NCBI RefSeq assembly: GCF_001439785.1
Contig: NZ_JYLI01000006.1
Span: forward strand, 186,001-250,000
DNA: 64,000 nt
Origin: Pseudomonas poae
Lineage (GTDB): Bacteria; Pseudomonadota; Gammaproteobacteria; Pseudomonadales; Pseudomonadaceae
Direction of reading: 5' to 3'
A model generated the notes under the pieces. That model had not been told where the DNA came from. It worked only from the letters and a program-made list of their open reading frames with translations, and made no database searches. Position 1 is the first letter of the stretch. Every line of letters begins with the position of its first letter. This document shows, one piece after another, positions 55,205 through 63,497 of the stretch. The translations under genes and the position numbers were made by a program.

Positions 55205-55239
55205 GACGCCGATGATCGAAAGATCATCGGCGTTTTTTA
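55205..55239 (+). terminator. Rho-independent terminator after the KASIII gene
   Basis: CGCCGATGATC / GATCATCGGCG stem with a GAAA loop, then TTTTTT. It separates the KASIII transcript from fliC. Confidence 0.92.
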
Positions 55240-55340
55240 TTTGGCGCCAGAAAAACCCGCGATTACGGTGTTTCAGGCTCGCGTAAACCCTTGAATTGCA
55301 AGGGGTGGCACGGGGCTATTAAAAATATTCAAAAAAAACC

Positions 55341-55367
55341 TCAAGCAACCGGCTCACACGACGATAA
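55341..55367 (+). promoter_or_regulatory. Putative sigma-28 (FliA) promoter of fliC
   Basis: TCAA, N15, GACGATAA fits the TAAA-N15-GCCGATAA consensus with exact spacing, about 79 nt before the fliC ATG. Flagellin genes of pseudomonads are FliA-dependent. Confidence 0.75.
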
Positions 55368-55445
55368 CTATTACGAAGGTTCTCAGGCACACCCGGCGGT
55401 TGCCAGGGCCGGAAGCCGCAGTAAACCACCATCGAGGATTTCGTC

Positions 55446-56867
55446 ATGGCTTTAACAGTAAACACCAACATTTCTTCCATCACTACCCAGGTCGGCCTTG
55501 GCAAAGCGGCCAACTCGCTGCAAACCTCCATGCAGCGTCTGTCCACTGGTCTGAGCATCAACAGTGCTAAAGACAACGCTTCGGGCCTTCAGATCTCCAA
55601 CCGTCTGACCAGCCAGATCAACGGCCTGGGCCAAGCGGTCAAGAACGCCAACGATGGTATCTCCATCGCGCAGACCGCTGAAGGCGCAATGCAGGCTTCG
55701 ACCGACATTCTGCAAAAGATGCGTACCCTGGCTCTGTCCTCGGCCACCGGCTCCCTGAGCGATGCTGACCGTACTTCGAACAACGAAGAATACCAGGCGT
55801 TGACTTCGGAACTGACCCGTATCTCGCAGACCACTACTTTCGGTGGCCAGAAGCTGCTCGACGGTTCGTACGGCACCAAAGCCATTCAGGTTGGCGCCAA
55901 CGCTAACGAAACCATCAACCTGAGCCTGGACAACGTAGCCGCCAACAACATCGGTTCGCAGCAGATCAAAAGTGTTGCTATCACTCCAACCGCGAGCGGC
56001 GTAGCCGGCGGCGTAGTAGGCATCACCGGTAACGGCCAGACTGCCAGCGTCACTGTCGCGGCAGGTTCTTCGGCCAAAACCATCGCCAGCCAACTGAACG
56101 GCGCTGTAGGCGGCCTGTCGGCTACCGCCAGCACTGAAGCTCAGTTCTCCGTTGGTGCTGCTGCCAAGACCACTCCAGCTTCGTTCAGCATGACCGTTGG
56201 CGGCCAGACCACCACGTTCACCGGCGTAACCGACACTGCCAGCCTGGCCGACCAGTTGAAATCCAACTCCGCCAAGCTTGGTATCAGCGTCAACTACGAC
56301 GAAGCCAAAGGCACTCTGTCGGTTAAATCCGACTCCGGTGAGAACCTGGCCTTCAGTGCTGCTACCGCAGCCGGCTCGATCACCGTTGCCACCAAAGATG
56401 GTTCGGGCAACTACGGCACCGCTGTTGCCCTGGCTAACGGCCTGACCGCTACCGGTTCCGTGAACCTTGACTCGTCCAAAGGCTATGCCCTGAACGGTAA
56501 CGGTGTAACCGGTCTGTTCGCCGCTACCGGTACTGCCGCAGCGTCGACCAAAACCACCATCGCTCAAACCGACGTGACCAGTGCCTTCAACGCCCAGGCC
56601 GCAGTGGCAGTGATCGACAAGGCAATCGGCGGCATCGACAGCGTACGTTCGGGCCTGGGTGCTGTTCAGAACCGTCTGACCACTACCGTAGACAACCTGA
56701 CCAACATTCAGAAGAACTCCACCGCTGCACGTTCGACTGTACAAGACACCGACTTCGCTGCTGAAACAGCCGAGTTGACCAAACAGCAAACTCTGCAATC
56801 GGCCGCTACCGCGATCCTGTCGCAGGCCAACCAGCTGCCATCCGCTGTACTGAAGCTGCTTCAGTAA
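55446..56867 (+). CDS. fliC: Flagellin FliC
   Basis: 473 residues. Conserved D0/D1 ends: [30 protein letters not shown] at the N-terminus, and the C-terminus [37 protein letters not shown]. The middle (~170-390) is Ala/Thr/Ser-rich, a likely glycosylation and antigenic surface. Codon use (GCT, ACC, AAC, GGT) differs from neighbours and indicates high expression. The flg22-equivalent stretch is residues 30-51. Single-gene transcript from the sigma-28 site. Confidence 0.98.
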   Translation: MALTVNTNISSITTQVGLGKAANSLQTSMQRLSTGLSINSAKDNASGLQISNRLTSQINGLGQAVKNANDGISIAQTAEGAMQASTDILQKMRTLALSSATGSLSDADRTSNNEEYQALTSELTRISQTTTFGGQKLLDGSYGTKAIQVGANANETINLSLDNVAANNIGSQQIKSVAITPTASGVAGGVVGITGNGQTASVTVAAGSSAKTIASQLNGAVGGLSATASTEAQFSVGAAAKTTPASFSMTVGGQTTTFTGVTDTASLADQLKSNSAKLGISVNYDEAKGTLSVKSDSGENLAFSAATAAGSITVATKDGSGNYGTAVALANGLTATGSVNLDSSKGYALNGNGVTGLFAATGTAAASTKTTIAQTDVTSAFNAQAAVAVIDKAIGGIDSVRSGLGAVQNRLTTTVDNLTNIQKNSTAARSTVQDTDFAAETAELTKQQTLQSAATAILSQANQLPSAVLKLLQ

Positions 56868-56890
56868 TAACCGCGCTTGGTGACTGACGG

Positions 56891-56930
56891 AAGGGCGCGT
56901 TTAACGTGCCCTTTCGTCGTTTCGGTTTTA
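56891..56930 (+). terminator. Putative terminator after fliC
   Basis: AAGGGC-g-CGT TTA ACG-t-GCCCTT hairpin followed by a moderately T-rich tract. Probably leaky, allowing some flaG-fliD read-through. Confidence 0.6.
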
Positions 56931-56943
56931 GAGGAGATTGGAC

Positions 56944-57294
56944 ATGGACATGAGTGTAAAGCTAGCCTCGTCTTATCCACCGGTTGCACCTCAAAGCGCA
57001 CCGGCCGCCCTCGTGGCGGACAAGGACAAGACCAAGGTCGAGGCCATCGCGCCGATCCCCGGCAAGCCGGAACGGGCTGATCTGGAGCAAGCGGTTACCG
57101 ATATTCGCGAATTCGTACAAGCGGCCCAGCGCAAACTGGATTTTTCGATCGACGACTCTACCCACCGGGTGGTGGTCAAGGTCATCGCCACCGACAGTGG
57201 CGAGGTGATTCGCCAGATTCCCTCGGAAACAGCCTTGAAGTTGGCGCAGAACCTGGCAAATGCCAGTCACGTGCTGTTCGACGAAAAGGTCTGA
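56944..57294 (+). CDS. flaG: FlaG family protein
   Basis: 116 residues: a disordered N-terminal ~45 residues (Pro/Ala/Lys), then the FlaG domain LEQAVTDIREFVQAAQRKLDFSIDDSTHRVVVKVIATDSGEVIRQIPSETALKLAQNL. FlaG influences filament length in some Pseudomonas. GAGGAG lies 7 nt before ATG 56944. 78 nt upstream of fliD. Confidence 0.93.
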   Translation: MDMSVKLASSYPPVAPQSAPAALVADKDKTKVEAIAPIPGKPERADLEQAVTDIREFVQAAQRKLDFSIDDSTHRVVVKVIATDSGEVIRQIPSETALKLAQNLANASHVLFDEKV

Positions 57295-57372
57295 GCTGGC
57301 ATGAAACTTGTTGCGGTGATGTCTTGATGGGTTGCTCGTCAAGAAAACGGCAACTACCGAATTAGGAGCACG

Positions 57373-58776
57373 ATGATGGCGGGTACAACGGTTAGTGGTG
57401 TGGGTTCTGGTATCGATACCAGCGGGATCATTACGTCGCTGGTAAATGCTGAAAAAGCACCGAAACAGCTTCAGATCAACACGCAATCGCAAAAAGCGAC
57501 CACTCAACTTTCGTCCATCGGAAAGATCCAGGCAGCCCTGGACGCGTTCCGTGGCGCGCTCAAGACCCAGGGCACCGACAACAGCTTCAGTGGCCTGGTC
57601 GGTACGTCCTCGGACGAAAAAGTCGCCACCATGACCGCAGGGGCGGGCGCCTCCAACGGGACGTTTTCGCTGGTGGTGTCGCAACTGGCCCAGCCTTCGA
57701 AGTTGAGCAGCACTAACTTTGCCGGCGGCGCGTCGAGCGTGGTCAACAAGGGCGACACGGCCACCACACTGACCATCTCGCAATCAGGCAAGAACTTCGA
57801 CGTTAGCGTCGCGCCCGGCGCGACCCTGCAACAGGTGCGTGACTCGATCAACTCGCAGTTCGGCACCGCGGGCCTGAGTGCCAACATCCTCACCGACTCC
57901 AACGGCTCGCGGTTGATCCTGACTTCGACCAATGGTGGTGCAGGCACGGATTTGACCATGTCCGGCAACTCTGGCGTCGATACCGGCTACACGGTGGTCA
58001 ACCCGCCGCAGAACGCCAAGTATACCATCGATGGCATTGCCGCCGAATCGAAGTCCAACAACATTACCGATGCGGTGAGCGGGGTCAGCATCAAGTTGCT
58101 GACGGTGTCGCCGCTGGCGACTGCGGGAGACACTTCAAAGGATCCTGTACGCACTGCCCTCACCATCTCCGTCAGCACCAGCACCACGGCACTCAAGTCC
58201 GGCGTCAAGGGTTTCGTCGATACCTACAACGCCTTGCTCAAGGCGATGACGGCAGAAACAGCGGTGACCAAAAACGCGGCAGGCGACCCCGTGGCGGCCA
58301 CGTTGACCGGTGACTCGACCATGCGCACGCTGCAATCGGCGATTCGCAACGAGTTCAACACCATGTCGGGCAGCGGTGCGTTGAAATCCCTGGCCCAGTT
58401 CGGCGTCGAAACCGACCAGACCACCGGCCTGCTGTCGATCGACGACAAGCAGTGGGACAACGCGATGAAGACCAACGCTGCGGACTTGAGCAGCATCTTC
58501 ACGGGCAAGGACGGCTTGCTGGCGCGCTTGACTACCGCAACCGATGCCTACGCCAAACCGACCACCGGCTTGTTGGCAACGCGCTCCACGTCGCTGTCCG
58601 ACAGCCTCAAGGACCTGGCCAAGCAGCAGACTGCGCTGGATCAGCGTATCGATGCCTACCAGACCACGCTGACCAACAAGTACGCGGCGATGGACACCCT
58701 GGTGGCTCAGTTGCGCCAGCAGAGTAACAACGTGCTGGGTACGCTCAACGCGCTGAACAATCAGAAAAACAACTGA
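57373..58776 (+). CDS. fliD: Flagellar filament cap protein FliD (HAP2)
   Basis: 467 residues. MAGTTVSGVGSGIDTSGIITSLVNAEKAPKQLQINTQSQKATTQLSSIGKIQAALDAFRGAL is the FliD N-terminal coiled coil, and the C-terminal LSDSLKDLAKQQTALDQRIDAYQTTLTNKYAAMDTLVAQLRQQSNNVLGTLNALN its partner. AGGAG precedes ATG-ATG (57373 or 57376). A partial sigma-54-like match (TGGCATGAAACTTGT, 57297) lies upstream but lacks the GC. A strong terminator follows; fliS does not. Confidence 0.97.
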   Translation: MMAGTTVSGVGSGIDTSGIITSLVNAEKAPKQLQINTQSQKATTQLSSIGKIQAALDAFRGALKTQGTDNSFSGLVGTSSDEKVATMTAGAGASNGTFSLVVSQLAQPSKLSSTNFAGGASSVVNKGDTATTLTISQSGKNFDVSVAPGATLQQVRDSINSQFGTAGLSANILTDSNGSRLILTSTNGGAGTDLTMSGNSGVDTGYTVVNPPQNAKYTIDGIAAESKSNNITDAVSGVSIKLLTVSPLATAGDTSKDPVRTALTISVSTSTTALKSGVKGFVDTYNALLKAMTAETAVTKNAAGDPVAATLTGDSTMRTLQSAIRNEFNTMSGSGALKSLAQFGVETDQTTGLLSIDDKQWDNAMKTNAADLSSIFTGKDGLLARLTTATDAYAKPTTGLLATRSTSLSDSLKDLAKQQTALDQRIDAYQTTLTNKYAAMDTLVAQLRQQSNNVLGTLNALNNQKNN

Positions 58777-58790
58777 TTTAACCGATTGGC

Positions 58791-58822
58791 AAAAGCCCGG
58801 GTCTTTGGTCCGGGCTTTTTTA
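58791..58822 (+). terminator. Rho-independent terminator after fliD
   Basis: AAAAGCCCGG / CCGGGCTTTT stem and T-run, 15 nt after the stop codon. Confidence 0.92.
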
Positions 58823-58840
58823 TGCATCGCCGATATCCGC

Positions 58841-59081
58841 TGTGGCGAGCAGGCTTGTCCTATTGCCGTTCAGTTAAAGAAAATGTGTGGGCTTATTGTG
58901 GCGAGCGGGCTTGCCCCGCGTTGGGGTGCGAAGCGCCCCCCAATCCAGCAAAACGCGGTGTACCTGATACGGCTCAGCGCCTGATTTTGGGGCTGCTGCG
59001 CAGCCCAACGCAGTACAAGCCTGCTCGCCACAGGGAATCTGCGCTTAACTGAACGGCAATAGGGCAAGCCCGCTCGCCACA
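58841..59081. repeat. Long inverted repeat with REP-like ends
   Basis: 37-bp arms (58841-58877 and 59045-59081), two mismatches, starting TGTGGCGAGC and ending CCGTTCAGTTAA, flank ~167 bp. The inside carries another TGTGGCGAGCGGGCTTGCCCCGC REP and GGGGTGCGAAGCGCCCCC and GGGCTGCTGCGCAGCCC hairpins. It fills the 343-bp gene-free stretch 58777-59119 between fliD and the glycosyltransferase gene. Confidence 0.9.
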
Positions 59082-59119
59082 AAATAGCTCCATTGCTGGG
59101 AAGCGTTCCCCGTACCCAG

Positions 59120-62100
59120 TCAGGGCAGCCACGCCTCTCGCCAGGCCAGCAGGTTGTCCTCCCTGAGCATCCACTTGTCCAGTATCACTCTGTGCAAGGC
59201 ATCGCCAGCGGCCGCACTGGCGTCCGGTTCGGCCAGGTGTTCGCGAATGGCGGCAATCCAGTCCCTGGAGCGGTTCTTGACCCGGGTTACCGGAAAGTCA
59301 CCGCGATAACACAGGATGTCCGAGCAGATCACCGGCAGGGCGCAGGCGCCGTATTCCAGCAGTCGCAGATTGCTTTTGCAGGCGTTGAAAAAGTTGTCTT
59401 CCAGCGGCGCCAGCGCCAGGTCCAGGTTCAGGGCTGCCAGGCGTGCCGGGTACTGGTCGATATTCACGCCACCGTGAAACTCGTGGACAAAGGGGCGCAG
59501 TGCAGGTGGGCACATGCCCATGAACACCCAGTCCACCTCGCCGGCCAGTTCGCGAACCACCTCGGCAATCACCTGCAGGTCGGCACCGTGGCTTGAGCCA
59601 CCGGCCCAGCCCACCCGAGGCTTGTGCCCTTGTTGGCGCAAGCTCCTCAGCCCGCTCCACCATTGGGCGGGCAGGCGGTTCTCCATCACGCGAATGTCGG
59701 CATTGTAGCCTTTGAGCGCATTGGCCAGCGGTTGGGTCGAGACCACCAGTCGATCACACAGGCCCACGGCTTTTTTCAGGCGCTTGGCAATGTCCTTGGG
59801 AAACAGCGAGCGGGTCAGGTTGCCAGCGGGGACATCGAGGATGTAGTCGTCCAGCTCGTACACCTTGAAGGCCTTGGACAGCGACCGAGCGTTCTGAATG
59901 ACTTCCAGTTGGGTTTTGGTGAACTGACGCTGGAAGATGATCGTGTCCGGCGCCAGGCGCTCCAGTTCCACTGGTTGCAGCAGCAAATCGTTCACTTCGC
60001 CGTCGATCAACCTGGCGGCCTGCAAGGCGGCGAAAGGCTGACGCACCCGATAATGCCCGCTGCCGAAGGAGTCGCCGGGGTAGCACATTGCGTAAGGCAG
60101 CGCGCGGCTGGCGAACGGATGCCAGCCCACCTCGCTGCGGCATTCGTACGCGAAGCCGCTGCCTTCGAGGGTCAGGTTGCGGTTGTAGGCCGGGTCGTTC
60201 GCCAACTGCGGCAGCCAGCGCTGGTACATCACCGCCTGTTCGCGCTTGAAGCGCTCGAGCTTGGCGTCCTGAGTGGCCTTGTCGACCTGATTCTGGCTCA
60301 CGTTGGCCTCGTGCATCAGTATCGCGTAAGGCGTCCAGACCACCAGTTGCCCGGCCTGGCCGACTTTCAGGCACAGGTCCACATCGTTGTAGGAAACCCC
60401 CAGGCCGGCCTCGTCCATCCCGCCCACCTGGCGATACAGCTCGGTGCGGATCATCAGGCAGGCGGCGGTCACAGCGCTGTAGTTCTGATCGATCTGCAGG
60501 CGGTGCAGGTAACCGTTGGACAGCATCGGGCTGTCGATGAACGCGTGATCTGCCACGCCGCGCAAGCCAAGAACCACGCCGGCGTGCTGCACCGTGCCGT
60601 TGGGAAACAGCAGTTTGGCGCCGACGATGCCGACTTCCGGGCGCTGGGCGTGATGGAGCAGGGCGTCAAGCCAATCGCCGTCGATGACGGCGGTGTCGTT
60701 GTTGAGCAGCACCAGGTACTCGCCACGGGCGCGGCTGACGGCAAAGTTGTTGATGGCCGAATAGTTGAAAGGGTGCGGGTAGCGCAGGATGCGCACCTTG
60801 GCGTCGTTCAGGCGCTCCATGCCGGCGAACCATTCACGGGCTTCGGCGGTTTGGCTGTTGTTGTCGACGATGAGCAGTTCGTAATGGGTGTAGCGGGTTT
60901 TCTCCATCAGGCTTTCTATGCAGCGCATCAGCATAGGCAACTGGTCTTTGGTGGGGATGATGATCGACACCAACGGTGTTGTCGGGTGCTGATAGACCAC
61001 ACGGTGCACCATCGGCAGGGGGCCGGTGCGCAATTGGTGCGCGACGCCCAGGCGCCGCAGGTGTGCCTCGACGACCGCAGCAGAGTGGGCGATCACCTGT
61101 GCTTCACCCAGCCACTGGCCGAAGTTGATGGCCTGGTGCACCAGTACTTCGGCGATATGGCCCACGCTGCCCAGCCCGTAGGCTTCGATCAACCGCAAGA
61201 GCAGGTCATGGGGCGCCAGTTCCGCGAAGGCGGGATCGAAACCATCGGCCTGCAGGGCGGCGTCGCGGCTGAAGGCCAGGGCGCGGCCCACATACGGGTA
61301 GCTGCGCAACAGGTCGAGATTGAGGTCCGGCTTGAAGACCGGATCCTGACAGCCCGAGGCGGTGATCGAATCCTCGTCGCTGTAACAGGCGATGATGCCG
61401 GGGGTCAGCGCGATCCCTTCGGCGAGCAGCAGCACGGCATGGGGGGCGAGTTGGTCGCCGCCGCGAAGGAGGTAGCACCAGTCGGCCTGGATGCCTTGCA
61501 GCAATTCATTGAGCTGGCTCGGCCAGGACTCTGCCAGCGGCAGCCACACCAGATTGTCGGCCGGGGTTATCCCGATGGGTTCGGCATTGGACAGTATGGC
61601 GATGGCCGCCGCCTGATAGACCTGGCTGTGGATGCTGTCCAGGGTCGCGCGCAAGGCGGCCATGTCACCGCTGGTATCGGTCACCACCAGCAACACCCCG
61701 GGCTGCTGCGGCCAGCTGGCCAGCCGCGCCGGCAGGCCTTCGAATTCGCTGGCGGCCAGTTGCCGGGTTTCCAGCCAGCGCTGATACAGGTGGACATTGC
61801 GCTGCTGTTTACCGAGATGTCCCAGCACGCCGAAAAAACGTTCGAACGCGTGGGCAAGCGTGCCATCAAGCTGGCCGGCTTCGGTTTCGAAGTCGGCACG
61901 TGTCAGGTGCATGCGCTCCAGCGGGGCCAGGGCCTCAAGGCGCACGAAGAACATGGTGCCGGCAAAGAAATCCGCCTCGTCGATGTGCTGCGGATCAATG
62001 CTGGCACGCTCGGCCAGAGCGAGCAGGTGAGTGCGGTTTTTTTCAGCCAGATGGGTGGTCACCGCCTGGCGGTAGCGCTCCGTACCGAGCAACGGATGGT

Positions 62101-63451
62101 GCGTCGGATTGGCCAGGTACTCCACCGACTGGCGAAAGCGCACCGGGCCGAGCAGATCATCGAACAGGTCGCTGGCCCAGGAATTTTTCACGCCCAAGTG
62201 CACCGAGCGCTTGGTGTGCAGCTTGACCAGGGTGTGGATATTATCGGCGCGTAAAAACGGCAGTACGTTCAAAAAGGGCAGCACATCGCGCCCATGATTG
62301 GGCACGCGGAACAGTGAATAACCCAGGCCGCTCGCCGCTAAATGCTCGCGTACTTCATTTTCACGTTCTGCCATGCAGGTGACGTAGAGATGCAGGCGTT
62401 CATGCAACTGAATCAGGCGCTTCAGGATGTCCAGAAGCATATCCGGATGGAAGGCATGGATAACCACCGCCACGGGTGGCTCGCTGTCCGGCAGAGCGGG
62501 CCGCTGCACCTCCAGCAAGTCGCATGTTTCGGCGTTGGCTGCCGAGACCGCCGAGACCGCTGCGTCGGCACCGGAGGCAGTGTAAGCATCGCGCAGCGCA
62601 AACAATCTGAAGGCCTGAGGACCAGGCAGGGGCCTGCGACGCACCTGCGCCTGGAACTGAGGGCGATACAACCCCAGCGCATGAATCTGCTCGACGAAGT
62701 CGGCGCGGCTCTGTGTGAATAACGCTTTCATATCGGGCTGGTTCTGACGCTGGTCGGCATGTCGACGAAACAGCGACAGCGGCTCATGCAGGAACGCCAG
62801 GTTACCGTGCTGCAGCAGGTTCACGAACATCGCCAGGTCGTTGATGGCGCGGATCACCACGCCGCCCAGGGCGCAGATGTGCGGCAGCTTGTCGCTCAAC
62901 TGCGCGCGGCGAAACATCACGGTGCTGGGCTCGCCGATGAAATTGACCGGCCAGTCGCAGAGCAGCGAAATGATGTCTTCGCCGTGCAGGCAGGTGTCTT
63001 CGCTGAATACACCGCACGTTTCGAGGATATCCGGCTGCGCCTCACCCTGGGCATCGATTATCGTGCGCCGCGAAGTGACCAGCGCGATGTCGCCGCGTGC
63101 CTGGAGTACCGCCGCCATGCGCGAGACGCAGTCGGGCAGCAGTACGTCATCGTCGTTGAGAAATTTGATGTATTCGCCCTGGGACTCCTGCATGCAACGG
63201 TTAAGGTTGAGCATGCCGCCCAACTGCTGTTCGTTGTGCAGGTAACGCACCGGCACAGTCGACTGTGCAATCAGGCGTTCGGTAATCAGGCGGACGCCGT
63301 CGTCGCGACAATCATCGGTAATCACCACTTCGATATTGGCGTAGCGTTGGTTCAGCGCACTGCTCAATGCCGCCTCGAAGAATCGAGGGCTGTAGGCCGG
63401 TATCGCAATGCTGACCAGCGGCATGTGTGGGGCTGAAGGAATAGTTGTCAT
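59120..63451 (-). CDS. Multidomain glycosyltransferase, probable flagellin glycosyltransferase
   Basis: ~1443 residues, four modules. (1) GT2 at ~10-230: VSIAIPAYSPRFFEAALSSAL, FLNDDDVLLPDC (DxD). (2) A rhamnan-synthesis RgpF-like domain at ~325-560: VAVVIHAFHPDMLLDILKRL, VPNHGRDVLPFL, LVKLHTKRS. (3) GT2-like regions at ~590-790 (degenerate) and ~835-1100: SIIIPTKDQLPMLMRCI, LVLLNNDTAVIDGDWLD, YNDVDLCLKVG. (4) A GT4-like C-terminal domain at ~1150-1443: PRVGWAGGSSHGADLQVI, LLEYGACALPVICSD. No signal peptide. Long proteins of this build modify flagellin in P. syringae and P. aeruginosa. Start ATG 63451; GTG 63457 possible. Confidence 0.9.
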   Translation of the reverse strand: MTTIPSAPHMPLVSIAIPAYSPRFFEAALSSALNQRYANIEVVITDDCRDDGVRLITERLIAQSTVPVRYLHNEQQLGGMLNLNRCMQESQGEYIKFLNDDDVLLPDCVSRMAAVLQARGDIALVTSRRTIIDAQGEAQPDILETCGVFSEDTCLHGEDIISLLCDWPVNFIGEPSTVMFRRAQLSDKLPHICALGGVVIRAINDLAMFVNLLQHGNLAFLHEPLSLFRRHADQRQNQPDMKALFTQSRADFVEQIHALGLYRPQFQAQVRRRPLPGPQAFRLFALRDAYTASGADAAVSAVSAANAETCDLLEVQRPALPDSEPPVAVVIHAFHPDMLLDILKRLIQLHERLHLYVTCMAERENEVREHLAASGLGYSLFRVPNHGRDVLPFLNVLPFLRADNIHTLVKLHTKRSVHLGVKNSWASDLFDDLLGPVRFRQSVEYLANPTHHPLLGTERYRQAVTTHLAEKNRTHLLALAERASIDPQHIDEADFFAGTMFFVRLEALAPLERMHLTRADFETEAGQLDGTLAHAFERFFGVLGHLGKQQRNVHLYQRWLETRQLAASEFEGLPARLASWPQQPGVLLVVTDTSGDMAALRATLDSIHSQVYQAAAIAILSNAEPIGITPADNLVWLPLAESWPSQLNELLQGIQADWCYLLRGGDQLAPHAVLLLAEGIALTPGIIACYSDEDSITASGCQDPVFKPDLNLDLLRSYPYVGRALAFSRDAALQADGFDPAFAELAPHDLLLRLIEAYGLGSVGHIAEVLVHQAINFGQWLGEAQVIAHSAAVVEAHLRRLGVAHQLRTGPLPMVHRVVYQHPTTPLVSIIIPTKDQLPMLMRCIESLMEKTRYTHYELLIVDNNSQTAEAREWFAGMERLNDAKVRILRYPHPFNYSAINNFAVSRARGEYLVLLNNDTAVIDGDWLDALLHHAQRPEVGIVGAKLLFPNGTVQHAGVVLGLRGVADHAFIDSPMLSNGYLHRLQIDQNYSAVTAACLMIRTELYRQVGGMDEAGLGVSYNDVDLCLKVGQAGQLVVWTPYAILMHEANVSQNQVDKATQDAKLERFKREQAVMYQRWLPQLANDPAYNRNLTLEGSGFAYECRSEVGWHPFASRALPYAMCYPGDSFGSGHYRVRQPFAALQAARLIDGEVNDLLLQPVELERLAPDTIIFQRQFTKTQLEVIQNARSLSKAFKVYELDDYILDVPAGNLTRSLFPKDIAKRLKKAVGLCDRLVVSTQPLANALKGYNADIRVMENRLPAQWWSGLRSLRQQGHKPRVGWAGGSSHGADLQVIAEVVRELAGEVDWVFMGMCPPALRPFVHEFHGGVNIDQYPARLAALNLDLALAPLEDNFFNACKSNLRLLEYGACALPVICSDILCYRGDFPVTRVKNRSRDWIAAIREHLAEPDASAAAGDALHRVILDKWMLREDNLLAWREAWLP

Positions 63452-63497
63452 GCTCACACCAGTTTGAACAAGGGGCGGAGGTTGAACCGGCTGTCGG

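Noticed and set aside
57297..57312. Sigma-54 promoter ahead of fliD
   Set aside because: TGGCATGAAACTTGT has correct spacing but lacks the nearly invariant GC at -12; mentioned only as a weak candidate.
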